Part shown: piece after piece, positions 14,686-22,693 of the stretch | Layout of the letters: each line of letters begins with the position of its first letter | How positions within the stretch are numbered: the first letter of the stretch is position 1 | DNA from: a virus | IMG/VR virus record: IMGVR_UViG_3300035698_002972 | Location: 1 to 25,399 of that record | Reading direction: 5' to 3' (one strand) | DNA: 25,399 bases | Translations under genes and position numbers: made by a program | The notes under the pieces: model-generated | What the model was told of the DNA's origin: nothing | What the model saw: only the letters and a program-made list of their open reading frames with translations | The model's database searches: none

Positions 14686-14746
14686 GCTTGCCTGGGCCGC
14701 CATGGTGGAGACTGAGTGTACCCGGCACTCACCTGGGCAAGCTTTT
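14686..14746 (+). terminator. Large branched hairpin with T tract after the tail tube gene
   Basis: An 11 bp outer stem joins GCTTGCCTGGG (14686-14696) to CCTGGGCAAGC (14732-14742), including two G-T pairs, followed by TTTT. Inside it, TGAGTG (14713-14718) and CACTCA (14726-14731) form a perfect 6 bp hairpin. It may be a weak terminator or a 3' stabiliser that lowers expression of the chaperones relative to the tube. Confidence 0.6.
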
Positions 14747-14773
14747 CATTACCGGGGATAACGGGAGAATATT

Positions 14774-15247
14774 ATGTTTTTAGGAAAAATTTATACAAGT
14801 AAAGAAAGAGAATGGCCAATTTCAGAAATGGAAGGCGCACCAGAAGATACCAAAGCTGTTATTAACATCAGATTGCTGAAGCCTGGTGAACGTAGGGACT
14901 TGTTTTATACTGGATTTAAAACCGTATACGCACCAGACGAAAGTGGTGGAATGCACCCAGAAATGCAGTCAGAACAGCACAAGACTTCTGAGAACCTTTT
15001 TTACAAAGCTGTCACAGGTTGGGATGGGATCTATGAAGATGCTGAAGGTAACGTACCGTTGAAATACGGACAGGCTGGTAAAGCTAAATTACTTTCACTT
15101 GTCCCAGAATTGGCTGACTACGTTGCAGCTTGCCATCTGACAATGGTTGAAGAAGCGGAGGCCGAAAAGGAAGAAGTCTCAAAAAACTTACAGAGAGGGT
15201 CCAACGCATCAAAGAAAAGCCCTCCTGTGAAATCTGCAAAAAGTTAA
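14774..15247 (+). CDS. Tail assembly chaperone (lambda gpG-like), zero-frame product
   Basis: This 157-residue protein lies directly between the tail tube and tape measure genes, the normal place for the gpG-type chaperone. It has MFLGKIYTSKEREWPISE, a strand-rich KAVINIRLLKPGERRDLFY, an acidic middle, a helical LLSLVPELADYVAACHLTMVEEAEAEKEE and a basic Ser/Lys tail. The codons near its end contain A AAA AAC (15181-15187), where a fraction of ribosomes should shift by -1 into the next frame. The normal frame ends at TAA 15245-15247. The chaperone coats the tape measure protein during tail assembly and is not kept in the virion. ATG 14774 has GGGAGA upstream. Confidence 0.7.
   Translation: MFLGKIYTSKEREWPISEMEGAPEDTKAVINIRLLKPGERRDLFYTGFKTVYAPDESGGMHPEMQSEQHKTSENLFYKAVTGWDGIYEDAEGNVPLKYGQAGKAKLLSLVPELADYVAACHLTMVEEAEAEKEEVSKNLQRGSNASKKSPPVKSAKS
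15167..15227 (+). promoter_or_regulatory. -1 programmed ribosomal frameshift cassette
   Basis: The slippery heptamer A AAA AAC is at 15181-15187, in the zero frame as A-AAA-AAC. An SD-like AAGGA (15167-15171) lies 9 bases upstream. Downstream, CAG-A-GAGGG (15191-15199) pairs with CCCTC-CTG (15220-15227) with one bulged A and a loop of 20 bases; the main stem starts 7 bases after the heptamer. The layout recalls the E. coli dnaX signal. Confidence 0.85.
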
Positions 15248-15510
15248 AGGGTGATAGATTTGATCCCGCACAATGCAAAATATGCTTACCCGACTGTTTA
15301 CCGGAAAATGAAGATGCAGAAAGGATATATTTTATGGTCAGCGATCAATTTATCATGGGGGGGATGGGAGCGGTTTCCTTGAATCAACTCGCAATCCATG
15401 AAATAATGAGGCTTTACCATATTGATAATAAGCAAGATACCTTTGAAAAAGTGACCTTGTTAGGACGGCATTTTATAAAGAAAATGAATGATGATGCTAA
15501 GAATAAATAA
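15187..15510 (+). CDS. Tail assembly chaperone frameshift extension (gpT-like), zinc-type cysteines
   Basis: After the -1 shift the frame is open from 15151 and continues 107 codons from 15187 to TAA 15508-15510. It has no usable start codon of its own, so it should appear only as the C-terminal part of a fusion of about 245 residues with the upstream chaperone. Its sequence contains CEICKK, then CKICLPDC, a four- or five-cysteine zinc-type cluster, followed by LPENEDAERIYFMVSDQFIMGG and GAVSLNQLAIHEIMRLYHID, a pattern I know from phage tail-chaperone second frames. The fusion recruits tube subunits to the tape measure in lambda-type assembly. Confidence 0.8.
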   Translation, partial: LTERVQRIKEKPSCEICKKLKGDRFDPAQCKICLPDCLPENEDAERIYFMVSDQFIMGGMGAVSLNQLAIHEIMRLYHIDNKQDTFEKVTLLGRHFIKKMNDDAKNK

Positions 15511-15521
15511 GGGGCGGCATA

Positions 15522-15746
15522 ATGGTGAAAAAAAAAGACAATGCAAAACGTAAAAGGCGTTGTGATTTTTGTTTTGATGATGCGACAACGGTTTTAATTC
15601 CGATGACAGGTGACGTACCATATAATCAATATAGACCATTCCATAAAGCCCCATTAGTCATGACATATTATTGTTGCGATGAGCATAAACTTAGTTATAG
15701 ATATGTCGAGATAGAGGGTTATAATGAGACTGAGAAGAATGGGTAA
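15522..15746 (+). CDS. Small cysteine-rich zinc-type protein
   Basis: This 74-residue protein starts at ATG 15522 with GGGGCGG upstream, 11 bases after the frameshift extension. A basic start (VKKKDNAKRKRR) is followed by CDFCFDD and, 30 residues later, YYCCDEHK, giving a CxxC...CC..H set suited to one zinc ion. It resembles small treble-clef or zinc-ribbon proteins, but no family is named. It may relate to the endonuclease gene after it, which also uses zinc-type cysteines, or be an independent small phage gene. Confidence 0.55.
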   Translation: MVKKKDNAKRKRRCDFCFDDATTVLIPMTGDVPYNQYRPFHKAPLVMTYYCCDEHKLSYRYVEIEGYNETEKNG

Positions 15747-15854
15747 CAAACTTAATAATTCTGAATGTTTGTAGTGAGGGTTACGCTTGTGTTTGCATGG
15801 TTAAAATAGTAAAATGTAGAAGACAAATAATGGACGTTTAGGGGAATAATTGGA
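15747..15854 (+). other. Intergenic gap before the GIY-YIG gene
   Basis: 108 bases. It holds only a 14-codon reading frame (15797-15841) with no clear function, and the AGGGG site at 15840-15844 that serves ATG 15855. No terminator or promoter could be supported. Confidence 0.5.
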
Positions 15855-16613
15855 ATGAGAAAACTTGACCAGAAAACAGTCATTGAGAGATTTAAAAAGG
15901 CTCATGGTGATTTGTATGACTATTCTCTGGTTGAGTATAAAAATAAAAGAACTAATGTTGATGTGATTTGTAGAAAGCATGGTGTTTTTAAAACACCACC
16001 GATGACACATGCAGCAGGCCATGGTTGTAGAAAATGTTACGATGATAGATCAGTAGAAAGGTTAAGAGCGTATAACACAACCAGGGTAGAAAAAGCTGCC
16101 ACAAGCTTTATCAACAGAGCAAAAAAAGTACACGCAGGAAAAGGCTATGACTATTCATTGCTTAAATATAAAAAAGGCAAGGGTAAGATAACAGTTATTT
16201 GCCCAGAACATGGAAAATTTTATCCAACAGCAAATAATCATCTTGCAGGTCAAATGTGTCCATCTTGTTCAGAAAGTGGCTTCAACCCGCAAAAACCAGC
16301 TATCGTTTATTATATAAGGATAGACAACGGTGACGGTGAATACCTATACAAAATTGGAATAACTAATAAAACAGTGCAGGAAAGATATAGGGTAAATGTT
16401 GATAGAAATAAAATAAAAGTTTTAAAAATATGGGACTTTTTACTTGGGTCAGATGCTCAAGAAAAAGAATTTAAAATAAAAAAGATATACAAAAAATTCC
16501 TGTATAAAGGAAAATCTCCATTGGTACTCGCCGGGATAACTGAAATTTTTACATACGATATTCTTGGCTTAGACCGCAAGAACGTTGATGGGAGGGCCTT
16601 GTGGGGAGTGTAG
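15855..16613 (+). CDS. Free-standing GIY-YIG homing endonuclease
   Basis: 252 residues. Two tandem N-terminal repeats (about 12-61 and 88-138) share YDYSL..YK, VICPEHG.F or VICRKHG.F, then H..G..C..C; such repeats occur as DNA-binding modules in phage homing endonucleases. The C-terminal 150-235 is a GIY-YIG nuclease: VYYIRI, then YKIGIT, the Arg of ERY (R177) and the catalytic Glu of GITEIF (E230). It should nick or cut DNA and spread itself into related phages. It sits between chaperone and tape measure genes and its last 13 bases overlap the tape measure start. This is a second mobile nuclease of a different class from the intein. Confidence 0.82.
   Translation: MRKLDQKTVIERFKKAHGDLYDYSLVEYKNKRTNVDVICRKHGVFKTPPMTHAAGHGCRKCYDDRSVERLRAYNTTRVEKAATSFINRAKKVHAGKGYDYSLLKYKKGKGKITVICPEHGKFYPTANNHLAGQMCPSCSESGFNPQKPAIVYYIRIDNGDGEYLYKIGITNKTVQERYRVNVDRNKIKVLKIWDFLLGSDAQEKEFKIKKIYKKFLYKGKSPLVLAGITEIFTYDILGLDRKNVDGRALWGV
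16590..16596 (+). promoter_or_regulatory. Ribosome-binding site for the tape measure gene, inside the endonuclease gene
   Basis: GGGAGGG lies 4 bases before GTG 16601. It supports a GTG start for the tape measure protein and means that the endonuclease coding end carries the signal. Confidence 0.65.
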
Positions 16614-19600
16614 GTTCGATTTATGTCCAGGTAAAAACTGATACCACTGAATATACCAAATCACTTGCTAAATTAAGGAGTGAAGCCACAAAATCAGGTA
16701 GAGAAATATCAGAAGCTTTAAACAGTGCCATAATACCCGCCACTGCTAAAAGGGCACTTGGTGATTTAACGACAGGCTTAAAACAAGTTTCGCAAGCAAC
16801 AAAATCTTACAGCCAAGATTATAGTGTTTCTGCCCATGCTATCAACCGAGCAAATTTAAAATTAAGGCAAGACCTTGGGCTGACAAGAAAAGAATTTGTA
16901 TCCTTAAACCAAAAAATGCTTGAACAGCAAGCATTCAACACCACAGCAAAGAATTTAAAATTAGTGGGTAGAACAGCAGGGTTGACAGCTACAGAGATGA
17001 CCGCGTTAGCATCAAAAATGGGACACACGGATGCAGAGGCAGTGAAGCTATCCGGTGAGTTTGGAAAGTTACAATCAGAAGCCTATGGCCTGAACAGAGC
17101 ATTCGACCAATCAGCAGCCGCTACCAAGAAATTAGCATACGAGTTTGACAAAGCGCATAGCGAAGCATTGCAGATGGCTGCTGGTATAGAAAAATCATAT
17201 GATAAGATGCGACATGAAGCATTACAGGCGAATAAAGCATTTAACAATATGAAGTTCGACAAAATGCGTAGCGAAGCCCATCAGATGAATGCTGAATTTA
17301 CCAAGTCTGCTGCCAAGACTAAAAAAATGGCTTACGAGTTCGATAAGGCCCGTCACCAAGCAGACAAGATGAACAAAGAGTTTGACCAAGCAAGAATCAA
17401 AGCTGCCAAGATGTTCCCGAATGGTATAATGTCCGCCTTTTCATCAATAAAGGGGCATCTTTTAGCGATTGCTATTGCAGCCGCGACCACAGTGTACGCC
17501 ATAAAACAAATGAGTGAGGCCATTTGGGACGCAGGGCAAAGAACACTCGTTGCTGAAAATGCCTATAAATCAATTACAGGCTCAACCGCAGCAGCTAATA
17601 AGCAATTTGAATTTTTAAGCAAAACGGCTGACGAATTAGGGTCGAATTTCTTTACTCTGAGAGAAGGATATAAAGGGTTTCTTGCCGCCGCCCAATCTTC
17701 CAAACTGCCAATGATAGAAATCCAAGAGATATTTAAGTCAGTATCAAATGCCGGTGCTATTTTAGGATTGTCAAACGAGAAGATGTCATTAACGTTCCTC
17801 GCGCTCGAACAAATGTTGTCAAAAGGTAAGGTGTCTATGGAAGAAATACGTAGGCAGATGGGCGATTCGCTTCCTGGCGCATTTCAAATTGGCGCAAGAT
17901 CAATGGGGATGACAGTCGAGGCTTTTGACAAAGCTGTAAGTGCCGGAAGAGTTTACGCCGATGATTTTTTGCCTAAATTTAGATTAGCCCTTGATAAGAC
18001 TTTCCAAGGGACAATAGCCGAGTCTGTCAAGGCCGTTAACAAGTTGACTGAATCGTGGGAAGCGTTCAAGGTCAAGTTGTCAGACGGTGAGTTTATGAAG
18101 ACTATTGCAAAAGCAATGGGAGAAATAACCACAATGCTCAAAGACCCCGCAGTTCAAGAAGGTGTTCAGGGTCTTGCACAACTGATGGCTGATTTAGTGT
18201 TACTTTCTGCAAAGGCTGCCGTAGTTGTCGGAACGGTCTATTCTGACGCAGAAAATCAGAAAACCATAAGGGAAGCATATAAAAAAGGATTAATTGAACT
18301 TAAAGAAGTGATTAGTTTGTTTTATAGCCCTGAAGATAGACGGAAGGTTGCGCAATATTATCGAGACATGGAAACTTTATCGGCGAGTGCAAACGAAAAG
18401 ATTAAGAATAACTCTGAGGCATTAACTGATTCAACAATGAAATATATGCAATTAAGCGTTGGAGAAGTTACCTCCGCAATAACAATGCTTAGTGCAAAGC
18501 ATGATGAGTTGGCAGAAAAGACAAAAAGATTTCATGATGCAGGATTTATAATAAGTATTGGAGATGAAAAACAACTATCTGATTATACTAAGGAGTTAAA
18601 GAAATTAAACCAACGCTTAGAAGAGACTGTCAACGTAGCAGCATGGGCAGCACAAGGATTTGATAGGATAAACCAAAGTTTAGATAATACGATATTAGAT
18701 GGATACTCCATTCAACTCGGCAAGGTACAAACAAAATTGGAGGCCATGGCGGCAGAAGAAGCAAAGGTTACTGAAGGTTTTGCGGATAAAATGATAAAAC
18801 TATTCAATGATACAGATGCAGAAAAATTAAAAAGTCTAAAAAGGCAACTTGCATTTACCGAAGCCGCCGGTAACGTAGATTTTAGAGTACGGTCTGAGGC
18901 ATTAAAAGCGATTGCAGCATTGGAAGGAAAGATAGCTGATGCCTCACTTAAATTAATTTCTGATTCAGAAAAAGCAACAAAAGAAAAATACGACAAAGAA
19001 TTAAAGCTGCTCCAAGAAGCAAACCAAGCTAAATATGCCTTAACGATTGCAGCCGCTAATGATGTCGAAAAAGACACATGGATGCTTACTGAAAAATATG
19101 CAGAGGACAAAAAGAAGGCAGAGGAACTTGCGATAGACAATCAGATAAAATATGATGCTGACGCATGGCAGAAAGGACTTGATGACAAGGCAAAAGCAGA
19201 CCAGAAAGCCATAGACGATAAAGAAAAAGCCATCCAAGAAGCAGCAGACAAAGAACAAGAAGCCTACCAGCACATGTACGACAATATCCATGATATTGCT
19301 GCCGATTTCTGGGGTGATATGTTGGATGGTCAGATAGATTCCTGGGACGACATGCTCGACCATTTGAAAGATTCATTTAAGAGTGTTTTTGCTGAAATTT
19401 TAGCAAAAGCCACTACAGATATTGTAATTGATATTGTAGGTAGCGTTTCGGGTGGCATTTCTTCTGCTGTTTCAGGATCATTAGCGGGTTCATTGGGCCT
19501 TGGTTCTGATGCTGATAGTGGTGGGGGTGGATGGGGCGGCCTAGGTTCTATTGGGAGTAGTTTATGGGGGGCTTATTCTGGGTCTACGTCTTCTGCCGCA

Positions 19601-22600
19601 ATGGGTGTTTTCACCTCTGACTTAGGTTCTTCAATTGGGAGTGCTATTGTTGGTGAATCTGCTTGGTTGGGAACAATGGGAGCGTCTCAATTTGCTGCTG
19701 ATGCTGCTTATTCTACTGCTTCAACATTGGGGATAGGTGCTACTGCTGCGGGTGGTGGGGCTACTATTCCAGTGGCAGGAACTGCTGGTATGGCTGCCAA
19801 GCTTGCTGCTGCCGTACCATATGTTGCCCTTGCCGTAGGTGCTTTTGCATTATTATCAAGCTTTATGGGAGATGACCCTGATCCACGGGTTGGCCTTACA
19901 TTCGGTAAAGCGGAAGAAGATGTTGCAACAGAGGGTTATTGGACAACATCAGACATGGGAGATCCACAAGATGCACAACAAGTTTGGGTTCCAGGGACAA
20001 CAGTACAACCGGGAGAAGAAACTTCAGCAAATTTTGATTATTACCCGTACCTCTCAGATGTTTCAACGGAATGGGGAGCAGCAGTAAACGATTATTTTGA
20101 TAATACATTTCTTGCTCTTGACGAAGCTTTAGATATTTCTGTCGCTGATGTTATTGCCAATACTGAAGGCTCTGCAATGGTTAATCCGGATACTTGGAGC
20201 AGCGATACTGATGAAATGATGAAACAATTAAACGATGGTATATTCAATGTTCTTAGACCTAATTTACTTTATGCACTTGACTTAGCATATGAAGATTTTG
20301 ACAAAGAATTTTTCAGCGATTTAGCAACTCAGATTGGTGGTGACTATACATCTGAATTAGATGCCTTCCTATATTTTGGAACAGTGGTTGAAGACACGAC
20401 TGATTTTATGGATAAAATGACCAGGCAGATGGAAGAATTCGGTGAAACCACATTAGACGCATTTAATAATATTGTTACCGTTGCAACCTACATGGAAGAA
20501 ATTGGAGTTGGCTTGGATGAAATTGTTGATTCAGCGATGACAACTAATTTAAACACGTTAAAGGATACTTGGGAAGAATTAATTGAAGTCCTTGAAGATG
20601 CCAATATCAGTGTTGAAGATTTAACAGAAATCGAGTCTGCAAGGAATGTGGCTCTTGGTGCCTCTGTCACAGGGTTGAGCACAACTGCTCTACAATCAGC
20701 AATTGTCGGTGGTGGGGATATCAATTCCATCCTTTCCGGATCGGTCTCAAATATCATGGCTTCGGCTGTTGCTGAGGCTATTTCAGAATATTATATTATG
20801 CCGCTAAATGAGGCTGTTGGCGCGGCTATTGCTGCCGGAGATGATTTATGGTCAATTACTGCAATGGTTGGTGCATATGATCTGTCTGGAGCACAAGATA
20901 TTGTTGATCTTTATACGGGGTTGTTTGAGACTATTGATGAAGTTGACACTGAAAAAGTCAAAACACTCTCGTCTGGTATTTTAGCTTACAATAAAGCTCT
21001 TGATGCAGATTACCTTGCCCCTGGGGAACTGCTTGCAAAAACCCTTATTGATACGGGGTCGAATTCTGTTTTTGATTCATATCAATATTTGGTAGATAAA
21101 ACAGCCCAAGTGGTTGCTAAATACGGAGATGCTTCATGGACATTAGATAGTGTGTTTCAGGCTATAACTGATGCTGGGATGACACTGGAAGAACATTGGA
21201 ACACTTATGGCTATTTAGAAGGCATTTCTGATCCTTATTCTATGGCCGAGGATACAGGACCAGACCTAAGCACATGGGCCGCATCCATTGATCTTATTAA
21301 TGCTTCAATCAAATCAGATGATAATGACATACTTGACTTTGCAAACGCCTTAATGGGGGTTTCAGCAGCTTACACTAATTTAAATGTTTTATTTCAATCC
21401 GGTGAAATTGCAGCAGACGAATATAATTCTCTTTTGAGTGAAACTCTTAATATTTATGGTGATTCGGTATCAGCAATAACAGATGCAAAAAATACCTATA
21501 AAGATTTTATTGATTCAATCGGTGATTATTTAGGTGGGTTAACTCAAGACTCAGAAATAATAAATCTATCTTATGAACGAGCAAAAAGAACATTCCAAAC
21601 AACATTAAGGGCAGCAGCAGGTGGTGACGTTGATGCCCAAGGTAATTTGATTGATACGGCTGGTGATTTTTTATCAGCAAGCAGTAAATATCAATCTTCT
21701 CAATACGAATACCAAAAAGATATCGGAATTGTCAGACGTTCGTTAACAGCTATGGAAGATTCAAGCGAAGATCAGATCAGTGAAATGGACGCTCTAATTG
21801 AACAAGCAATCATAACAAATTTTAATCTTGATGATTTGACATCTGCTGTTTATGACGATACCAAAACCTTCCTTGCCATTCGTGACACCTTAGATAAAAA
21901 CAGTACCACCGAAGGTATATTGATGTCTGATCTGTTTTATCAGTATTCAATCGGTGAGCTTGATGCTGTGACATTTTTAGGTGGCCTTGCTGAAGTGTCA
22001 GGCCTGGAAATGGAATCTCAAACATCATTGTTTGATCAATATCTTGGGTCTTCTTCTATCCTTGCAGGAATTTTAAGAAATCTTGATTTTTCAGTACCAG
22101 CCGTATTGCCTGGTGGTGGTTCTGTAGTGCCTGATTCTGGTGGAACAACCATAATACCTGATGTTATTGACAATATTCCTATTGTTGATCCTAATCCTTT
22201 CATCAATACTGCTCTTGATATTGACACAACCCCTGTTGTGCCAGGAAGCACAAGTGATCTTGTGAATCAAATTTTAAGTTATGTTGATGAAATAGAAACA
22301 GCACGAATTGGTTATCTATATAATTTTGAAGAACTTGACCCTTTGGGCTCATTCGGAAAAGATTATAAACTTAGATTGAGTGATATTGAAAGGATTGCAC
22401 CATCACTCGCAAGCACTCTTGGCATCCCTGGATATGCTGATGGTGGAATATCATCTGGGTCTACATCAGGGTATCCAGCTATGTTACATGGAACTGAAGC
22501 AATAATACCATTAAACTCAGGAGCAATTCCCCTTGTAATAAAAAATGACCAAACAGCAAATGAGATAAGGGAATTAAAAGAAGATTTAAGGGCAGCAAAT

Positions 22601-22693
22601 ATTGAAATTATCAAGACTAATAAAAAGATATTCAAAATACTTGACCGGGTGAACCAGGGTGGGACAACAATAAGAACAACGGCGGTGGCATAA
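16601..22693 (+). CDS. Tape measure protein (2030 aa)
   Basis: The largest gene in the window, starting at GTG. The N-terminus is a helical region with repeats: the unit AYEFDKA.(S/Q)A...M occurs about residues 180-195 and 244-258, with related DKMR.EA..M units between. A hydrophobic segment (HLLAIAIAAATTVYAI) falls near 288-303. Residues 320-470 match the tape measure N-terminal domain (NAYKSITGSTAAANKQFEFL; TLREGYKGFLAAAQ; EEIRRQMGDSLPGAFQIGAR). A Gly/Ser-rich stretch is near 960-1010 and a second hydrophobic segment near 1064-1090. The C-terminus has GYADGGISSGSTSGYPAMLHGTEAIIPLNSG. It sets tail length and helps DNA entry. By the usual 1.5 Angstrom per residue rule the tail would be about 300 nm. 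Confidence 0.92.
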   Translation: MGSVGSIYVQVKTDTTEYTKSLAKLRSEATKSGREISEALNSAIIPATAKRALGDLTTGLKQVSQATKSYSQDYSVSAHAINRANLKLRQDLGLTRKEFVSLNQKMLEQQAFNTTAKNLKLVGRTAGLTATEMTALASKMGHTDAEAVKLSGEFGKLQSEAYGLNRAFDQSAAATKKLAYEFDKAHSEALQMAAGIEKSYDKMRHEALQANKAFNNMKFDKMRSEAHQMNAEFTKSAAKTKKMAYEFDKARHQADKMNKEFDQARIKAAKMFPNGIMSAFSSIKGHLLAIAIAAATTVYAIKQMSEAIWDAGQRTLVAENAYKSITGSTAAANKQFEFLSKTADELGSNFFTLREGYKGFLAAAQSSKLPMIEIQEIFKSVSNAGAILGLSNEKMSLTFLALEQMLSKGKVSMEEIRRQMGDSLPGAFQIGARSMGMTVEAFDKAVSAGRVYADDFLPKFRLALDKTFQGTIAESVKAVNKLTESWEAFKVKLSDGEFMKTIAKAMGEITTMLKDPAVQEGVQGLAQLMADLVLLSAKAAVVVGTVYSDAENQKTIREAYKKGLIELKEVISLFYSPEDRRKVAQYYRDMETLSASANEKIKNNSEALTDSTMKYMQLSVGEVTSAITMLSAKHDELAEKTKRFHDAGFIISIGDEKQLSDYTKELKKLNQRLEETVNVAAWAAQGFDRINQSLDNTILDGYSIQLGKVQTKLEAMAAEEAKVTEGFADKMIKLFNDTDAEKLKSLKRQLAFTEAAGNVDFRVRSEALKAIAALEGKIADASLKLISDSEKATKEKYDKELKLLQEANQAKYALTIAAANDVEKDTWMLTEKYAEDKKKAEELAIDNQIKYDADAWQKGLDDKAKADQKAIDDKEKAIQEAADKEQEAYQHMYDNIHDIAADFWGDMLDGQIDSWDDMLDHLKDSFKSVFAEILAKATTDIVIDIVGSVSGGISSAVSGSLAGSLGLGSDADSGGGGWGGLGSIGSSLWGAYSGSTSSAAMGVFTSDLGSSIGSAIVGESAWLGTMGASQFAADAAYSTASTLGIGATAAGGGATIPVAGTAGMAAKLAAAVPYVALAVGAFALLSSFMGDDPDPRVGLTFGKAEEDVATEGYWTTSDMGDPQDAQQVWVPGTTVQPGEETSANFDYYPYLSDVSTEWGAAVNDYFDNTFLALDEALDISVADVIANTEGSAMVNPDTWSSDTDEMMKQLNDGIFNVLRPNLLYALDLAYEDFDKEFFSDLATQIGGDYTSELDAFLYFGTVVEDTTDFMDKMTRQMEEFGETTLDAFNNIVTVATYMEEIGVGLDEIVDSAMTTNLNTLKDTWEELIEVLEDANISVEDLTEIESARNVALGASVTGLSTTALQSAIVGGGDINSILSGSVSNIMASAVAEAISEYYIMPLNEAVGAAIAAGDDLWSITAMVGAYDLSGAQDIVDLYTGLFETIDEVDTEKVKTLSSGILAYNKALDADYLAPGELLAKTLIDTGSNSVFDSYQYLVDKTAQVVAKYGDASWTLDSVFQAITDAGMTLEEHWNTYGYLEGISDPYSMAEDTGPDLSTWAASIDLINASIKSDDNDILDFANALMGVSAAYTNLNVLFQSGEIAADEYNSLLSETLNIYGDSVSAITDAKNTYKDFIDSIGDYLGGLTQDSEIINLSYERAKRTFQTTLRAAAGGDVDAQGNLIDTAGDFLSASSKYQSSQYEYQKDIGIVRRSLTAMEDSSEDQISEMDALIEQAIITNFNLDDLTSAVYDDTKTFLAIRDTLDKNSTTEGILMSDLFYQYSIGELDAVTFLGGLAEVSGLEMESQTSLFDQYLGSSSILAGILRNLDFSVPAVLPGGGSVVPDSGGTTIIPDVIDNIPIVDPNPFINTALDIDTTPVVPGSTSDLVNQILSYVDEIETARIGYLYNFEELDPLGSFGKDYKLRLSDIERIAPSLASTLGIPGYADGGISSGSTSGYPAMLHGTEAIIPLNSGAIPLVIKNDQTANEIRELKEDLRAANIEIIKTNKKIFKILDRVNQGGTTIRTTAVA

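Noticed and set aside
18712-19376. Long minus-strand frames under the tape measure gene
   Set aside because: Ser/Phe/Leu-rich mirror of a coiled-coil gene, with no start signals and no partner genes on that strand.
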